NCBI GenBank assembly: GCA_964511185.1
Contig: CAZEDU010000005.1
Location: 23,405 to 87,404, forward strand
DNA length: 64,000 bases
From: CAZEDU01 sp964511185
GTDB lineage: Bacteria; Myxococcota; Myxococcia; Myxococcales; Myxococcaceae
Reading direction: 5' to 3'
Below the pieces are notes generated by a model. It was not told where the DNA came from and ran no database searches. It saw only the letters and a program-made list of their open reading frames with translations. Positions 1 through 8,527 of the stretch are shown here, one piece after another. Position 1 is the stretch's first letter; each line of letters begins with the position of its first letter. The position numbers and the translations under genes are program-made.

Positions 1-141
1 GACGAACGTCTTCTCGAAGCCCATCGGGCCTTCGGACCTGGCGAGGAAGACTTCCGCCATACCGCCCGTCGCGAGCTTGCGCACGAGCTGATAGCGGCCG
101 AGCCGCTCGAGCGGCTGCTCCGAACCCATCCCCCGCATCAT
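1..141 (-). CDS. Ser/Thr protein kinase, N-terminal fragment
   Basis: The gene runs off the left edge; only the first 47 codons are present. Reading leftward from the ATG at 141 (ATG codons also at 138 and 129), the protein has the start of a eukaryotic-like kinase domain: a GRYQL entry, then the glycine-rich ATP loop LATGGMAEVFLA. The phrase GPMGFEKTFV that follows matches the same part of the kinase at 25842-27116 (GPQGFQKTCV), so the two are probably paralogues of the Pkn type common in myxobacteria. The catalytic loop is outside the window, so activity cannot be judged. It is divergent from the lipoprotein gene starting at 207. Confidence 0.85.
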   Translation of the reverse strand, partial: MMRGMGSEQPLERLGRYQLVRKLATGGMAEVFLARSEGPMGFEKTFV

Positions 142-206
142 AACGGCATGGGTGTGCCAAACTGGAACGTCCGCGGCCGTTGCAGGTGAAAGTCGGAGGC
201 CTTGCC

Positions 207-842
207 ATGCGCTGGTTTTGTATCTCCCTCGTTGCGGGCACTTGGCTGGCGTGCACCATGCCGGTCGAGCTCCCGGGGCCGCAGGGGCCCGAAGGGCCGC
301 CTGGCCCCCAAGGCCCCGTGGGCACGGCGGAGCTCCCGGTCGGGACGATTCTGATGGTGGCCGGCCCCACCGTGCCGGCGGGCTTCTTGCGATGCGACGG
401 ACGCGCGGTGAGCCGCACTGCCTATCCGGCGCTCTTCGCCGAGCTGGGCACGACGTACGGCGCGGGCGACGGGAGCACCACCTTCCACCTGCCGGACCTC
501 CAGGGCCGCGTGCCGGTCGGCGCGGGGCAAGGGGCGGGGCTCACCGCGCGCGACGCGGGCGAGACCTTCGGCGAAGAGAAGCACCTGCTCACCGTGCAGG
601 AGCTCGCGCCGCACGACCACTCGGTGCTCTTGCAGAACGCCGCGGCCGGGCCGAACGCGGGCTGGTGGGGCTTCAACTGGGCGGGCGCCGGCGTCTACGG
701 CGGGCAGGCGCCGCCCACCGGACCGCTCGCCGGTGCGATTCAGAGCTTCATGGCGGTGTCCCACACACCCGCGCCGGGCACCCAAGTGCCGATGAACGTT
801 CAGCCGCCTTCGCTCGTGCTGCACTGCCTCATCAAGCACTGA
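207..842 (+). CDS. Tail-collar domain lipoprotein with collagen-like stretch
   Basis: A 211-residue predicted lipoprotein. The start at 207 puts a short signal peptide ahead of a lipobox ending WLAC; an in-frame upstream start at 180 is less likely because it would bury the signal. Next comes a short collagen-like run of Gly-Pro-X triplets (GPQGPEGPPGPQGPVG). A phage tail-collar domain follows (about residues 42-110, with GFLRCDGRAVSR and FHLPDLQGRVPVG). The C-terminal part has the AVSHTP and PPSLVLHCLIKH pattern usual at the end of such proteins. Tail-collar domains in bacterial surface proteins are thought to trimerise as fibres; a surface or periplasmic fibre is an inference. No neighbour points to a function. 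Confidence 0.85.
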   Translation: MRWFCISLVAGTWLACTMPVELPGPQGPEGPPGPQGPVGTAELPVGTILMVAGPTVPAGFLRCDGRAVSRTAYPALFAELGTTYGAGDGSTTFHLPDLQGRVPVGAGQGAGLTARDAGETFGEEKHLLTVQELAPHDHSVLLQNAAAGPNAGWWGFNWAGAGVYGGQAPPTGPLAGAIQSFMAVSHTPAPGTQVPMNVQPPSLVLHCLIKH

Positions 843-904
843 CCGTTGGGCGCAGCCTGTGCGCGGTGCGGCGCCAGGCCCGCCGTCGGTACACTCCAAA
901 GCGC

Positions 905-1273
905 ATGGCCCCCGTGAGTCGCATTCTTCTGGTGGACGACGACGACTTCGTCCGTCGCTACCTCAAAGACGCGCTCGCCGACGGCGACTACTCGTTTCTC
1001 GAGGCGAGCAACGGCGAAGAAGCGCTCGAGCTGATCAACCAGAGCGGCGCGGTGGACCTGGTGCTGCTCGACCTGTTGATGCCGCGGCAGAGCGGCCTCG
1101 AGACGTTGGGGAAGCTCCTCAAGCGGGACGCGCGGCAGCGGGTGCTGGTGATCAGCAGCCTCGACACGCAGAGCCTGGTGCGCCAGGCGATCGAGACCGG
1201 CGCGCGCGGCTTCATCAGCAAGCCCTTTCACCCCATCGAGATAGCCGACGAGGTGTCGCGCGCGTTGCAGTGA
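905..1273 (+). CDS. Single-domain response regulator
   Basis: A 122-residue stand-alone receiver domain. The acidic pocket lies near the N-terminus (LVDDDD), the phospho-acceptor Asp is in LVLLDLLMP, a Ser occupies the switch position (VISSLD), and the conserved Lys is in FISKPF. There is no output domain, so it probably acts by protein contact. No histidine kinase adjoins it. It lies 36 bases ahead of a PilZ-domain gene on the same strand, so the two may be co-transcribed. Confidence 0.9.
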   Translation: MAPVSRILLVDDDDFVRRYLKDALADGDYSFLEASNGEEALELINQSGAVDLVLLDLLMPRQSGLETLGKLLKRDARQRVLVISSLDTQSLVRQAIETGARGFISKPFHPIEIADEVSRALQ

Positions 1274-1309
1274 GTCACGTGGAGGACTGAGGCAAAGGGG
1301 CCGTTTTCG

Positions 1310-2173
1310 ATGTCCAGCTTTTGGATCATGGACGCCAAGGGTCGCGTCCTGGGCCCCGTCGGGCTCCAGGTGATCAAAGACTTGGCGGCCGGAGGGCGGA
1401 TCTCCGGGTTCACGCGCGCCTCGCGCGACGGCAAGACGTGGCTGACCGTCGCGGACATCCCCGAGGTCGCCGCGGCGCTGATGCCGCCGTCGGTGCGCGA
1501 GCGCCGGCAGCGCGAGCAACAGGAAGCGCAGCGCATCGAGCTGCAGCTCGACCGTTATCAAGAGCTGCCGCCGCACGAGCTCTTCGGTGTGCCCGCCGGC
1601 TCGCCCATCAAGGTCTACCGGCAGGGCTTCCTCGCGCTCGCCAAGCCCTACCACCCCGGCCGGCTCTCCCAAGACGTGGACCCGGCGCTGCTCAAGGCGT
1701 GCATGGGGATGTTCCAGTACCTGTCGACGGTGATGGCCACGCTCGAGCAGAAGGAGAAGGAGCGCGAGCGCGCGCGGGCGCCGGCCACCGCCGCGCAGAA
1801 GCCGGCGCCGACCTACCGCCTCGAGGACTTCGTCGGCTTGAGCCGCGGCAAGAACGAGCGCTACGAGGCCGACATCCAGGTCAACGAGCACAGCGCGCGC
1901 ATGTTCGTCGAGCACAAGTTCGTGAATTGGTCCACCGGCGGCTTCTACCTGGCGTGCGGCCGCTCGCTGCCGTTGGGCACCGGGCTCGACGTCACGCTCA
2001 AGTTCAATGATCCGCCGACGCAGGTGCGGGTGCGGGGCACCGTGGTGCTCGAGAACGTGGTGAACGACCCCAAGCAGGTCAGCGGCTTCGGGGTGCGGCT
2101 CGAGCGGCTGTCCGACGGCGACAAGTCGTTCCTCGACTCGTTCGTCGAGACGGTGCGGGCGGCCAAGCGCTGA
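1310..2173 (+). CDS. PilZ protein with GYF_2-like and degenerate J-like regions
   Basis: A 287-residue cytoplasmic protein in three parts. Residues 1-60 resemble a GYF_2 domain (SFWIMDAKGRVLGPV with conserved aromatic residues). Residues 80-150 look like a DnaJ J domain (HELFGVPAGS, a helical KVYRQGFLALAK, then YHPGR), but the HPD tripeptide is HPG, so Hsp70 stimulation is unlikely. A charged helical linker leads to a C-terminal PilZ-type domain (about 185-280) with NWSTGGFYLACG, related to the usual D/NxSxxG signature. An arginine-rich RxxxR c-di-GMP motif is not obvious just upstream, so nucleotide binding is uncertain. It overlaps nothing and ends 4 bases from the convergent protease gene. 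Confidence 0.75.
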   Translation: MSSFWIMDAKGRVLGPVGLQVIKDLAAGGRISGFTRASRDGKTWLTVADIPEVAAALMPPSVRERRQREQQEAQRIELQLDRYQELPPHELFGVPAGSPIKVYRQGFLALAKPYHPGRLSQDVDPALLKACMGMFQYLSTVMATLEQKEKERERARAPATAAQKPAPTYRLEDFVGLSRGKNERYEADIQVNEHSARMFVEHKFVNWSTGGFYLACGRSLPLGTGLDVTLKFNDPPTQVRVRGTVVLENVVNDPKQVSGFGVRLERLSDGDKSFLDSFVETVRAAKR

Positions 2174-2177
2174 AACG

Positions 2178-2846
2178 TCAGCGCAGGTCGCGCTTGCCCC
2201 GGCCGAACACCTTGCGGCCCGCCTGCAGCGCGCGGCGCCGCTTCTCGAACGCGGCGCGGATCAGCGCGGCCCGCTGCGGGGCCGGGTCATACGCGCGCGA
2301 CGCTTGGCCGCCCTCGAAGGCTTCGTGCGCGAGGAGAAACGCGCAGACGGCGGCCGGATCTGCGTCGAGCTCGGCGAGCATGCGGCCCGCGAAGCGATCC
2401 GCCTTGGCCTCCTCGGCGCGGTAGAGCGCCTCGAGCTGGCGGGGCTTCATGCGCGACAGGTCGCCTTGGGGCCACGTCCACGGGCGATGGCCGATCTCGT
2501 GTCCCAGAATCGCGACCCACAGGTCGTCGTCGTCCGGGTGCTCGCCGAGCAGCTCGACGCCGATCGCGATGCGCCCGTCGCGCGAGATGCTGGCGTTGTC
2601 GCCTTCGCACAAATCGATGGGGAACTTTCGGCCCGCCGCGACGTGCTCGGAGATCTGCTCGGCGATGCCTTCCAGGCGCTTGAGCGCGCGCCGGAGCTTG
2701 GGGTGGCGGCGCCGGTCGACGCGCTTGGGCGGCCGCTTGCCGAAGAGCAGCACCGCCAAGGGGTGCGGCTGCGCGCGCGCGAGGAGCGGCGGCTGCCGGG
2801 CGCCCAACGAGGTCTGCGTGCTCAGGAGGGAGGACTGGATCTTCAT
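2178..2846 (-). CDS. M48-like zinc metallopeptidase
   Basis: About 222 residues starting at the ATG at 2846; an ATG eight codons upstream is possible. The zinc site is HEIGH at residues 116-120 (ILGHEIGHRPW), and a downstream EEAKADRFAGRM supplies the third ligand Glu with the Asp typical of M48-family and related gluzincins. No membrane segment is seen, unlike HtpX or BepA. The gene stands alone, convergent with the PilZ gene to its left and divergent from another PilZ gene to its right. The substrate cannot be inferred. Confidence 0.75.
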   Translation of the reverse strand: MKIQSSLLSTQTSLGARQPPLLARAQPHPLAVLLFGKRPPKRVDRRRHPKLRRALKRLEGIAEQISEHVAAGRKFPIDLCEGDNASISRDGRIAIGVELLGEHPDDDDLWVAILGHEIGHRPWTWPQGDLSRMKPRQLEALYRAEEAKADRFAGRMLAELDADPAAVCAFLLAHEAFEGGQASRAYDPAPQRAALIRAAFEKRRRALQAGRKVFGRGKRDLR

Positions 2847-2884
2847 GCCGCTCGCCCGAAGTCTAGCCAATCGGGCGGGGTGCT

Positions 2885-3233
2885 ATGATGGCCTTGCTCC
2901 CGCCGGAGGCCGCCCATCGACCCCGAACGCCGCGCGCCGCGCATCGAACGCTCGCTCCACTTCGTCACCGCCGCAGGGTGGCGGGGCCGGGTCACCAACC
3001 TCTCGGCCGTCGGCCTGCGCTGCACCTGCCAGCACCTGCTCGAGGTCGGCGGAGTGGTGCGCGGGCAGCTCGAGCTGGAGGACGGCCGGCGCATCCCGCT
3101 GCGCCTGCGGGTCATCTGGGCGAACGCGGCGGGCGCGCAAGGCAACGAGGCGCCCGAGGTGGGCTTCGAGGTCTTGGAGGCGCAGAAGGACTTCTACGAC
3201 GCGCTGCCGATGATTCAGCTGGACGCCGGCTAG
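2885..3233 (+). CDS. Short PilZ-domain protein, start or frame uncertain
   Basis: The reading frame ending at 3233 encodes a compact PilZ domain: basic RRAPRIERSLHF, then RVTNLSAVGLRC (the N/DxSxxG-like motif), and a beta-rich tail with LRVIWAN and GFEVLEAQ. That frame has no ATG, GTG or TTG between an upstream TGA at 2886 and the conserved region. Paired ATG codons at 2885 and 2888, preceded by GGCGGGG, lie in another frame. The simplest reading is a start at 2885 or 2888 with a one-base sequencing error or true frameshift before about 2940; a rare ATC start at 2916 is the alternative. The basic cluster before the core could be the c-di-GMP RxxxR region. Confidence 0.6.
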
Positions 3234-3315
3234 GCCGCGCGGCGTGTCGAATTTGCTTCACAACGCCAGGGCCCGCGGGGTGTAACTCCCTCGAGTCGGG
3301 AGCAGCGATCCGTAC

Positions 3316-3342
3316 GCACTGGTCTTTCATCGAAAGAAGTGC
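3316..3342. promoter_or_regulatory. Imperfect hairpin upstream of E1 alpha
   Basis: GCACT pairs with AGTGC and the inner CTTTC pairs with GAAAG around an ATC loop, giving a two-part stem in the 219-base gap before the dehydrogenase operon. It could be an operator or leader structure, or a weak terminator of the PilZ gene; there is no T-run. The rest of 3234-3452 shows nothing I recognise. Confidence 0.3.
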
Positions 3343-3452
3343 CGGCAGCGGCGGCTCCTCAAGCCACTGTTTCCCGACTCGCTTTCTCTCCCGAGCCCAG
3401 GGTTCGCTTCGCCCGGCGGTTGGGGTATAGGCGCGGGCAGGTGGAGCGACGC

Positions 3453-4481
3453 ATGCCCGAAGAAGCCAAGCGACTGAAGCGGCCCGAGTTGGTTCGACGC
3501 AACGACGACGCGTTGCCGCTCGAGCGCGACCTGCTCTTGCGCATGCACGACCTGATGGTGCAGTCGCGCGTGCTCGAGGAGCGGCTGATCCAGATGTACA
3601 AGCAGGGGCACGGCTTCTTCTGGATCGGCGGCCCCGGCGAAGAGGCGTTCAACGTGCCGCTCGGCCTGTTGATGAAGAAGGGCGAAGGGCCGGCCTACGA
3701 CTACCTGCACGCGCACTACCGGCAGTCGGCGACCGTCCTCGCGCTCGGGGAAGATCCGATCGGCGCGCTGCGGCAGATGAAGAACACCGCCACCGACCCG
3801 TACTCGGGCGGCCGCAACTTCGCGGGCCACTACTCCATCAAGCGGTGGAACGTGGCGCCGGTCAGCTCGCCCATCGAGGTGCAGTACGTGATGGCCCCGG
3901 GCACCGCGCTCGCGCAGAAGCGGCACGGCGGCGACGGCATCACCATCGTCACCGGCGGCGACGCGGGCACGGCCGAGGGCGACTTCGCGAGCTGCCTGGT
4001 GTGGAGCAGCCGGCCCGGCAACGAGCTGCCGATCCTGATCATCGTCACCCACAACCAGTGGGGCATCTCGACGGCCGCCGCGACGCAGCAGGGCTGCAAG
4101 AACATCGCCGACCGCGGCAAGGCGTTCGGCATGCGCACCAAGACCATCGACGGCAACGACCCGGTCGTCTCGTACCAGGAGCTGAAGGAGGCCATCGCCT
4201 ACGTGCGCCAGGAGCGCCGGCCCTTCCTGCTCGAGGCGCAGGTCTCGCGCCTGTACGGCCACTCCTCGGCGTCGGGCGCGAACTTCGTGGGGCAAGAGGT
4301 CGACTGCCTCCAGCGGTTCGAGGAGCGGCTGGAGAAGCACAAGCTGCTCACCCGCGCGCAGATGGACGAGATTCGCGAGCGCCACACGCGCCACATCGCC
4401 GAGCTCGCCAAGCAGGTGCGCGACGAGCCGCAGCCCGCGCCCGAGAGCATCTGGCGCCACATCTACGCGGGGGAGAAGTAA
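3453..4481 (+). CDS. 2-oxoacid dehydrogenase E1 component, alpha subunit
   Basis: A 342-residue thiamine-diphosphate enzyme subunit that with the next gene forms an alpha2beta2 E1, decarboxylating pyruvate or branched-chain 2-oxo acids and passing the acyl group to an E2 lipoyl domain. The cofactor-binding motif is plain: GDAGTAEGDF at 169-178 with the distal Asn at 201 (THNQWGIS). The conserved GPGEEA and the phosphorylation-loop region YGHSSASG are also present. The ATG at 3453 is chosen because GGAG lies just upstream and upstream sequence is unlike the family. Sequence alone does not separate pyruvate from branched-chain substrates. The E2 and E3 genes are not adjacent. Confidence 0.9.
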   Translation: MPEEAKRLKRPELVRRNDDALPLERDLLLRMHDLMVQSRVLEERLIQMYKQGHGFFWIGGPGEEAFNVPLGLLMKKGEGPAYDYLHAHYRQSATVLALGEDPIGALRQMKNTATDPYSGGRNFAGHYSIKRWNVAPVSSPIEVQYVMAPGTALAQKRHGGDGITIVTGGDAGTAEGDFASCLVWSSRPGNELPILIIVTHNQWGISTAAATQQGCKNIADRGKAFGMRTKTIDGNDPVVSYQELKEAIAYVRQERRPFLLEAQVSRLYGHSSASGANFVGQEVDCLQRFEERLEKHKLLTRAQMDEIRERHTRHIAELAKQVRDEPQPAPESIWRHIYAGEK

Positions 4482-4484
4482 GCG

Positions 4485-5540
4485 ATGGCGAACATGGCTC
4501 AGGCCATTCGCATGGCCCTGCACTACGCGGAAGAGCACCTGGGGGTCACCGACATCTTCGGCGAGGACGTCGGCCCGCCGCTCGGCGGCGTGTTCACGGT
4601 GACGCAGGGGCTCAAGACGGCCTGGAACTCGCCGCTCGACGAGCGCGGCATCATCGGCTTCGCGATGGGGCTGGCGATGGCCGGTCAGCGGCCGGTCGCC
4701 GAGATTCAGTTCTGCGACTACATCTACAACACCATCGACCTGCTCAAGCTCGCGGGCAACACCTACTGGGCCTCGAACGGCCAGTGGAACCTGCCGATGG
4801 TGGTGAAGACGCCCGTCGGGTCGGGCATCCGCGGCAGCATCTACCACTCGCACTCGTTCGACGCGACGGCGACCCACCTGCCCGGCTGGAAGATCGTCAT
4901 CCCCTCCAACCCGCTCGACGCCTACGGCCTGATGCTGTCCGCCTGCCAGGAGCAGAACCCGGTGATGTACCTGGAGCCCAAGGCGCTGCTGCGCGTGAAG
5001 GGCGAGGCGCTCATCCCTGGCGAGCCGGGGGACGACCGGCAGCTCTCGAAGATGATCGACGCGCCGCTGGGCGACCGCTCCGGTTGGAAGGCGCGGTGGC
5101 CGGCGCTCGAGCCGTACCAGGTGCCCATTGGCCAAGCCAAGGTGGCGCGCGCCGGCACCGCGCTGACGGCCGTCAGCTACGGGCGGACGCTGCCTTTGTG
5201 CGTGAAGGCCGCCGGCCAGCTCGCCGAAGAGGGCATCGACGTCGAGGTCATCGACCTGCGCTCGCTGTGGCCCTACGACTGGCCTTGCCTGCAGCAGAGC
5301 ATCCGCAAGACCGGGCGCGTGCTCTACGTGAACGAGGACACCGAGGTGACCAACTTCGGCGAGCACCTGATCCGCCGCACGACCGAGGAGCTGTTCTACG
5401 AGCTGTACGCGCCTCCCCAGCTGCTCGCGGGCAAGTTCGTTCCGGGCATCGGGCTGGCCGACAACCTCGAGGTGGCCTCGGTGCCGCAGCTCGACGACAT
5501 CGCGCGCGCGATGCGGGCGCTGGCCGCGCTCGCGCCGTAA
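4485..5540 (+). CDS. 2-oxoacid dehydrogenase E1 component, beta subunit
   Basis: A 351-residue partner of the alpha subunit, starting 3 bases after its stop, so translation is probably coupled. The N-terminal transketolase-type pyrimidine-binding domain holds the FGEDVG motif (catalytic Glu) and the GFAMGLAMAGQRPVAEIQF stretch. The C-terminal transketolase_C domain (about 215-345) contains VIDLRSLWPYDW and VNEDTEVTNFGEHL. The length fits the usual 320-350 residues of separate beta subunits. No complex partner for acyl transfer is encoded nearby. Confidence 0.9.
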   Translation: MANMAQAIRMALHYAEEHLGVTDIFGEDVGPPLGGVFTVTQGLKTAWNSPLDERGIIGFAMGLAMAGQRPVAEIQFCDYIYNTIDLLKLAGNTYWASNGQWNLPMVVKTPVGSGIRGSIYHSHSFDATATHLPGWKIVIPSNPLDAYGLMLSACQEQNPVMYLEPKALLRVKGEALIPGEPGDDRQLSKMIDAPLGDRSGWKARWPALEPYQVPIGQAKVARAGTALTAVSYGRTLPLCVKAAGQLAEEGIDVEVIDLRSLWPYDWPCLQQSIRKTGRVLYVNEDTEVTNFGEHLIRRTTEELFYELYAPPQLLAGKFVPGIGLADNLEVASVPQLDDIARAMRALAALAP

Positions 5541-5558
5541 ATCGGCCCCACACCAAGC

Positions 5559-5580
5559 GTGTCGGTTGACCGGTCGACAC
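5559..5580. promoter_or_regulatory. Hairpin between E1 beta and sensor kinase genes
   Basis: GTGTCG (5559-5564) and CGACAC (5575-5580) form a perfect 6-base stem; the loop includes the palindrome GACCGGTC. It lies 18 bases after the E1 beta stop and 65 bases before the kinase start. Without a T-run a terminator call is weak; an operator is equally possible. Confidence 0.25.
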
Positions 5581-5645
5581 ATGAGCCACACCGGGGGCCC
5601 TCCAGGGCTTTGAAGGGGGGGCTCGCGCGTTACATCAAGGCGTTC

Positions 5646-8084
5646 ATGGAAACGAAGCTGCGTGCGCCCGTGGCTCGCGCGTCGGAGGCCTTCCCCGCCG
5701 CGCTGCCGCCCTCGGTGTCCGACGAGAAAATCTGGTTCGAGCTCCTCCGCGCGCTCCCGGAAGGGATCACCCTCCAGGAGCCGAACGGGAGGCTCGTGTT
5801 CGCGAACGCGACCGGCGCGCGCATCCTCGGCTTTCGAAGCCCCGACGAGCTGATCCAGGCGCCGGTGGGCGAGGTGACGGCCCGGTTCGAGCTGTTCGAC
5901 GAGCAGGGCGAGCCGCTCCCTGTCGATAGCCTGCCCAGCCGCCTCGCGCTCACCGGGGTCGAGGCGCCCGAGCGGCTGATTCGCTTCCGCGTGCGCCAGT
6001 CGGGGGAGGAGCGCTGGTCGGTCACCCGCTCGACGCCCATCTTCGATGCGGGCGGCCGCGTCGCCCGGGTGATCACCTTCTTCCGCGACGTGACGGATCA
6101 GAAGCGCGCCGAGCTGCGCGAGCGCTTCCTGGCGCAGGCGAGCGCGCGCTTTTCGGTCAACGTGCCGCGCTTCGAAGAGGTGATTCAGTCGGTGGCCACG
6201 TCGGCGGTTCCCGACATCGCCGACTGGTGCGGGGTGGAGCTGCTCGAGGAGACGGGGGCGCTTCGGCAGGTCGCGATGGCGCACCGCGACCCGGGCAAGG
6301 TGGCGCTGGCCCGGGAGTACCGCCAGAAGTACCCGCCCGACATGCAGGCCGCCACGGGGCTGGCGCGCGTGCTGCGCACCGGCAAGAGCGAGCTCGTCCC
6401 GGAGATTCCGGCGCGGCTGATCGACGAGGCGCCCGTCCCCGAGGCGCAGAAGGCGCTCCTCCGGTCGCTCCAGATTCATTCGTACATCGCGGCGCCGCTC
6501 ATCGCCCGCGGGCGGACGCTCGGCGCCATCACCTTCGTCTACGCCGAGTCGGGCCGAAGGTTCTCTCCGGAGGACCTGCCCTTGGTCGAGGCGCTCGCCG
6601 ACCGCGCGGCGATGGCGATCGACAACGCGATGCTGCTGCGCGAGTCGCGCCGGTGGGCCGAGCGCATGGATGTCGCGACCGAGGCGGGCCGCCTGGGCGC
6701 GTGGGAGTGGGACATCGCCGGCGGCAAGGTGACCTGGTCCCCCGCGCTCGAGCGCATCCACGGGCTGCCGGTCGGCAGCTTCGACGGCACCTTCGAGATG
6801 TACCAGTCGGACATTCACCCCGACGACAAGGAGCGGGTGCTCCGCCACCTGCAGGCGCTCTTGCGCGAGCGGCGCCGCGATCACCACATCTCGTATCGAA
6901 TCATCCGCCCGGATGGGCAGGTGCGGTGGCTCGAGGCGTCGGGGCAGCTGCTCTCCAACGCCCAAGGTGAGCCGCAGCGGCTGCTCGGCGTCTGCACCGA
7001 CGTCACCGACCGGCTGCTCGCGGAGGACAACGCGCGGGCGCTGGCCGCCGAGCAGGCCGCGCGCGCCGAGGCGGAGCGGGCGCGCGCGCGCACCCAGCGC
7101 ATCCTCGAGAGCATCACCGACCCGTTCTTCGTCATCGGCGAGGACGGCGCCGTGGCCTACGCGAACGGGCCGGCCAGGTCGTTGCTCAAGGGCCTGGAGC
7201 CGCTGCGCGCGCAGCTGGAGGCGGCGCGCCACGCCGGCGAGGCGCTGGCGGTGGAGGCCAAGGACGAGCTGCTCGAGCGGTGGTTCCAGGTCAACGCTTA
7301 CCCCGCGGCCGGGCAGCTCTCCGTCTACTGCCGGGACATCACGCAGCAGAAGATGGCCGAGCGGGCGCTGGCCGCGCACGCCGAAGAGCTCTCACGCTCG
7401 AACAGCGAGCTGCAGCAGTTCGCCTACGTCGCCTCGCACGACCTGCAGGAGCCCCTGCGCATGGTCGCGAGCTACACGCAGCTGCTCGCGCGGCGCTACC
7501 AAGGCAAGCTGGACGCCGACGCGGATCAGTTCATCCAGTACGCGGTCGAAGGCGTGCGCCGAATGCAGGAGCTGATCAACGACCTGTTGAGCTACTCCCG
7601 GGTGGGCACGCTGGGGCGCGCGCTCGTGGCCCTGCCGCTCTCCCAGGCGGCGGAGCAGGCCTTGCGGAACGTGCGGTCCGCGCTCGACGAGAGCGGCGCC
7701 CGGGTCGAGATCGACGGGCTGCCGAACGTGCGGGGTGACGCGAGTCAGCTCACCCAGCTGTTCCAGAACCTGTTCGCCAACGCGGTCAAGTTCCGGGGCG
7801 ACGAAGCGCCCCACATCCGGGTGACGGCGCAGGTGGAGGGGGACAGCGTGCGGGTGACGGTGCGGGACAACGGCATTGGCATCGCGCCGGAGTACAGCGA
7901 GCGCGTGTTCGTCATCTTCCAGCGGCTGCACACCCGGCAGGAGTATCCGGGCAACGGCATTGGTTTGGCGATTTGTAAGAAGATCATCGAGCGGCACGGC
8001 GGGCGAATCTGGGTGGAGTCCCAGCCGGGCGAGGGCGCCGCGTTCCACTTCACCCTTTCCGCAGCGCAGGAGGTGCAGGCGTGA
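5646..8084 (+). CDS. PAS-GAF-PAS-PAS sensor histidine kinase
   Basis: An 812-residue soluble histidine kinase; no membrane segment is apparent. Order: PAS (about 20-145), GAF (about 160-330), PAS_3 type (about 340-455), a shorter PAS (about 490-570), HisKA with the phospho-acceptor His at residue 598 (ASHDLQEPLR), then HATPase_c with N box (LFANAVKF), G1 (DNGIGI) and G2 (GNGIGLAI). The H-box form SHDLQEPLRM is that of kinases related to cyanobacterial phytochromes, but no chromophore Cys is seen. The ATG at 5646 has a purine-rich AAGG upstream. The stop overlaps the GTG of the next gene, so kinase and receiver are translationally coupled and likely cognate. Confidence 0.9.
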   Translation: METKLRAPVARASEAFPAALPPSVSDEKIWFELLRALPEGITLQEPNGRLVFANATGARILGFRSPDELIQAPVGEVTARFELFDEQGEPLPVDSLPSRLALTGVEAPERLIRFRVRQSGEERWSVTRSTPIFDAGGRVARVITFFRDVTDQKRAELRERFLAQASARFSVNVPRFEEVIQSVATSAVPDIADWCGVELLEETGALRQVAMAHRDPGKVALAREYRQKYPPDMQAATGLARVLRTGKSELVPEIPARLIDEAPVPEAQKALLRSLQIHSYIAAPLIARGRTLGAITFVYAESGRRFSPEDLPLVEALADRAAMAIDNAMLLRESRRWAERMDVATEAGRLGAWEWDIAGGKVTWSPALERIHGLPVGSFDGTFEMYQSDIHPDDKERVLRHLQALLRERRRDHHISYRIIRPDGQVRWLEASGQLLSNAQGEPQRLLGVCTDVTDRLLAEDNARALAAEQAARAEAERARARTQRILESITDPFFVIGEDGAVAYANGPARSLLKGLEPLRAQLEAARHAGEALAVEAKDELLERWFQVNAYPAAGQLSVYCRDITQQKMAERALAAHAEELSRSNSELQQFAYVASHDLQEPLRMVASYTQLLARRYQGKLDADADQFIQYAVEGVRRMQELINDLLSYSRVGTLGRALVALPLSQAAEQALRNVRSALDESGARVEIDGLPNVRGDASQLTQLFQNLFANAVKFRGDEAPHIRVTAQVEGDSVRVTVRDNGIGIAPEYSERVFVIFQRLHTRQEYPGNGIGLAICKKIIERHGGRIWVESQPGEGAAFHFTLSAAQEVQA

Positions 8085-8524
8085 CGGCGCTCGAGGTGAG
8101 ACCCGTCGAGATTCTCTTGGTGGAGGACAACGCGGCCGACGTGCGGCTGACGGTGGAGGCGCTCAAGGAGGGCAAGGTTCGCAACCACCTGACCGTCGCG
8201 CAGGACGGCGTGGTGGCGATGCAGGTGCTCAAGCGCGAAGGCCAGTACCGTCAAGCGCGCCGGCCCGACCTGGTGCTGCTCGACCTCAACCTGCCGCGCA
8301 TGGATGGCCGCGAGCTGCTCGCCAGAATCAAGGAGGACGCCGACCTGAAGCGCATTCCCGTGGTGGTGCTCACCACGTCGAAGGCCGAGGAAGACATCGT
8401 GCGCAGCTACAACCTGCACGCCAACTGCTACATCACCAAGCCCGTCGACCTGGAGCGGTTCATTCAGGTAGTGAGGTCGATCGACGAGTTCTGGCTCACG
8501 GTGGTGAAGCTCCCGACGGAGTGA
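8081..8524 (+). CDS. Rcp1-like single-domain response regulator
   Basis: A 147-residue receiver protein with a GTG start overlapping the kinase stop by four bases. It has the extended features of the Rcp1 subfamily: LLVEDNAADVRLT, phospho-acceptor Asp in LVLLDLNLPRMDG, LTTSKAEEDI and ITKPVDLERF. These regulators usually pair with phytochrome-like kinases of the type encoded just upstream. There is no output domain. A phosphorelay running onward to the receiver-kinase encoded next is plausible but inferred. Confidence 0.92.
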   Translation: MTALEVRPVEILLVEDNAADVRLTVEALKEGKVRNHLTVAQDGVVAMQVLKREGQYRQARRPDLVLLDLNLPRMDGRELLARIKEDADLKRIPVVVLTTSKAEEDIVRSYNLHANCYITKPVDLERFIQVVRSIDEFWLTVVKLPTE

Positions 8525-8527
8525 CGC

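Noticed and set aside
3327..7379. A 1350-codon open frame on the minus strand
   Set aside because: It is antisense to the E1 subunit and sensor kinase genes, which have clear domains; the composition is that of a GC-rich shadow frame.
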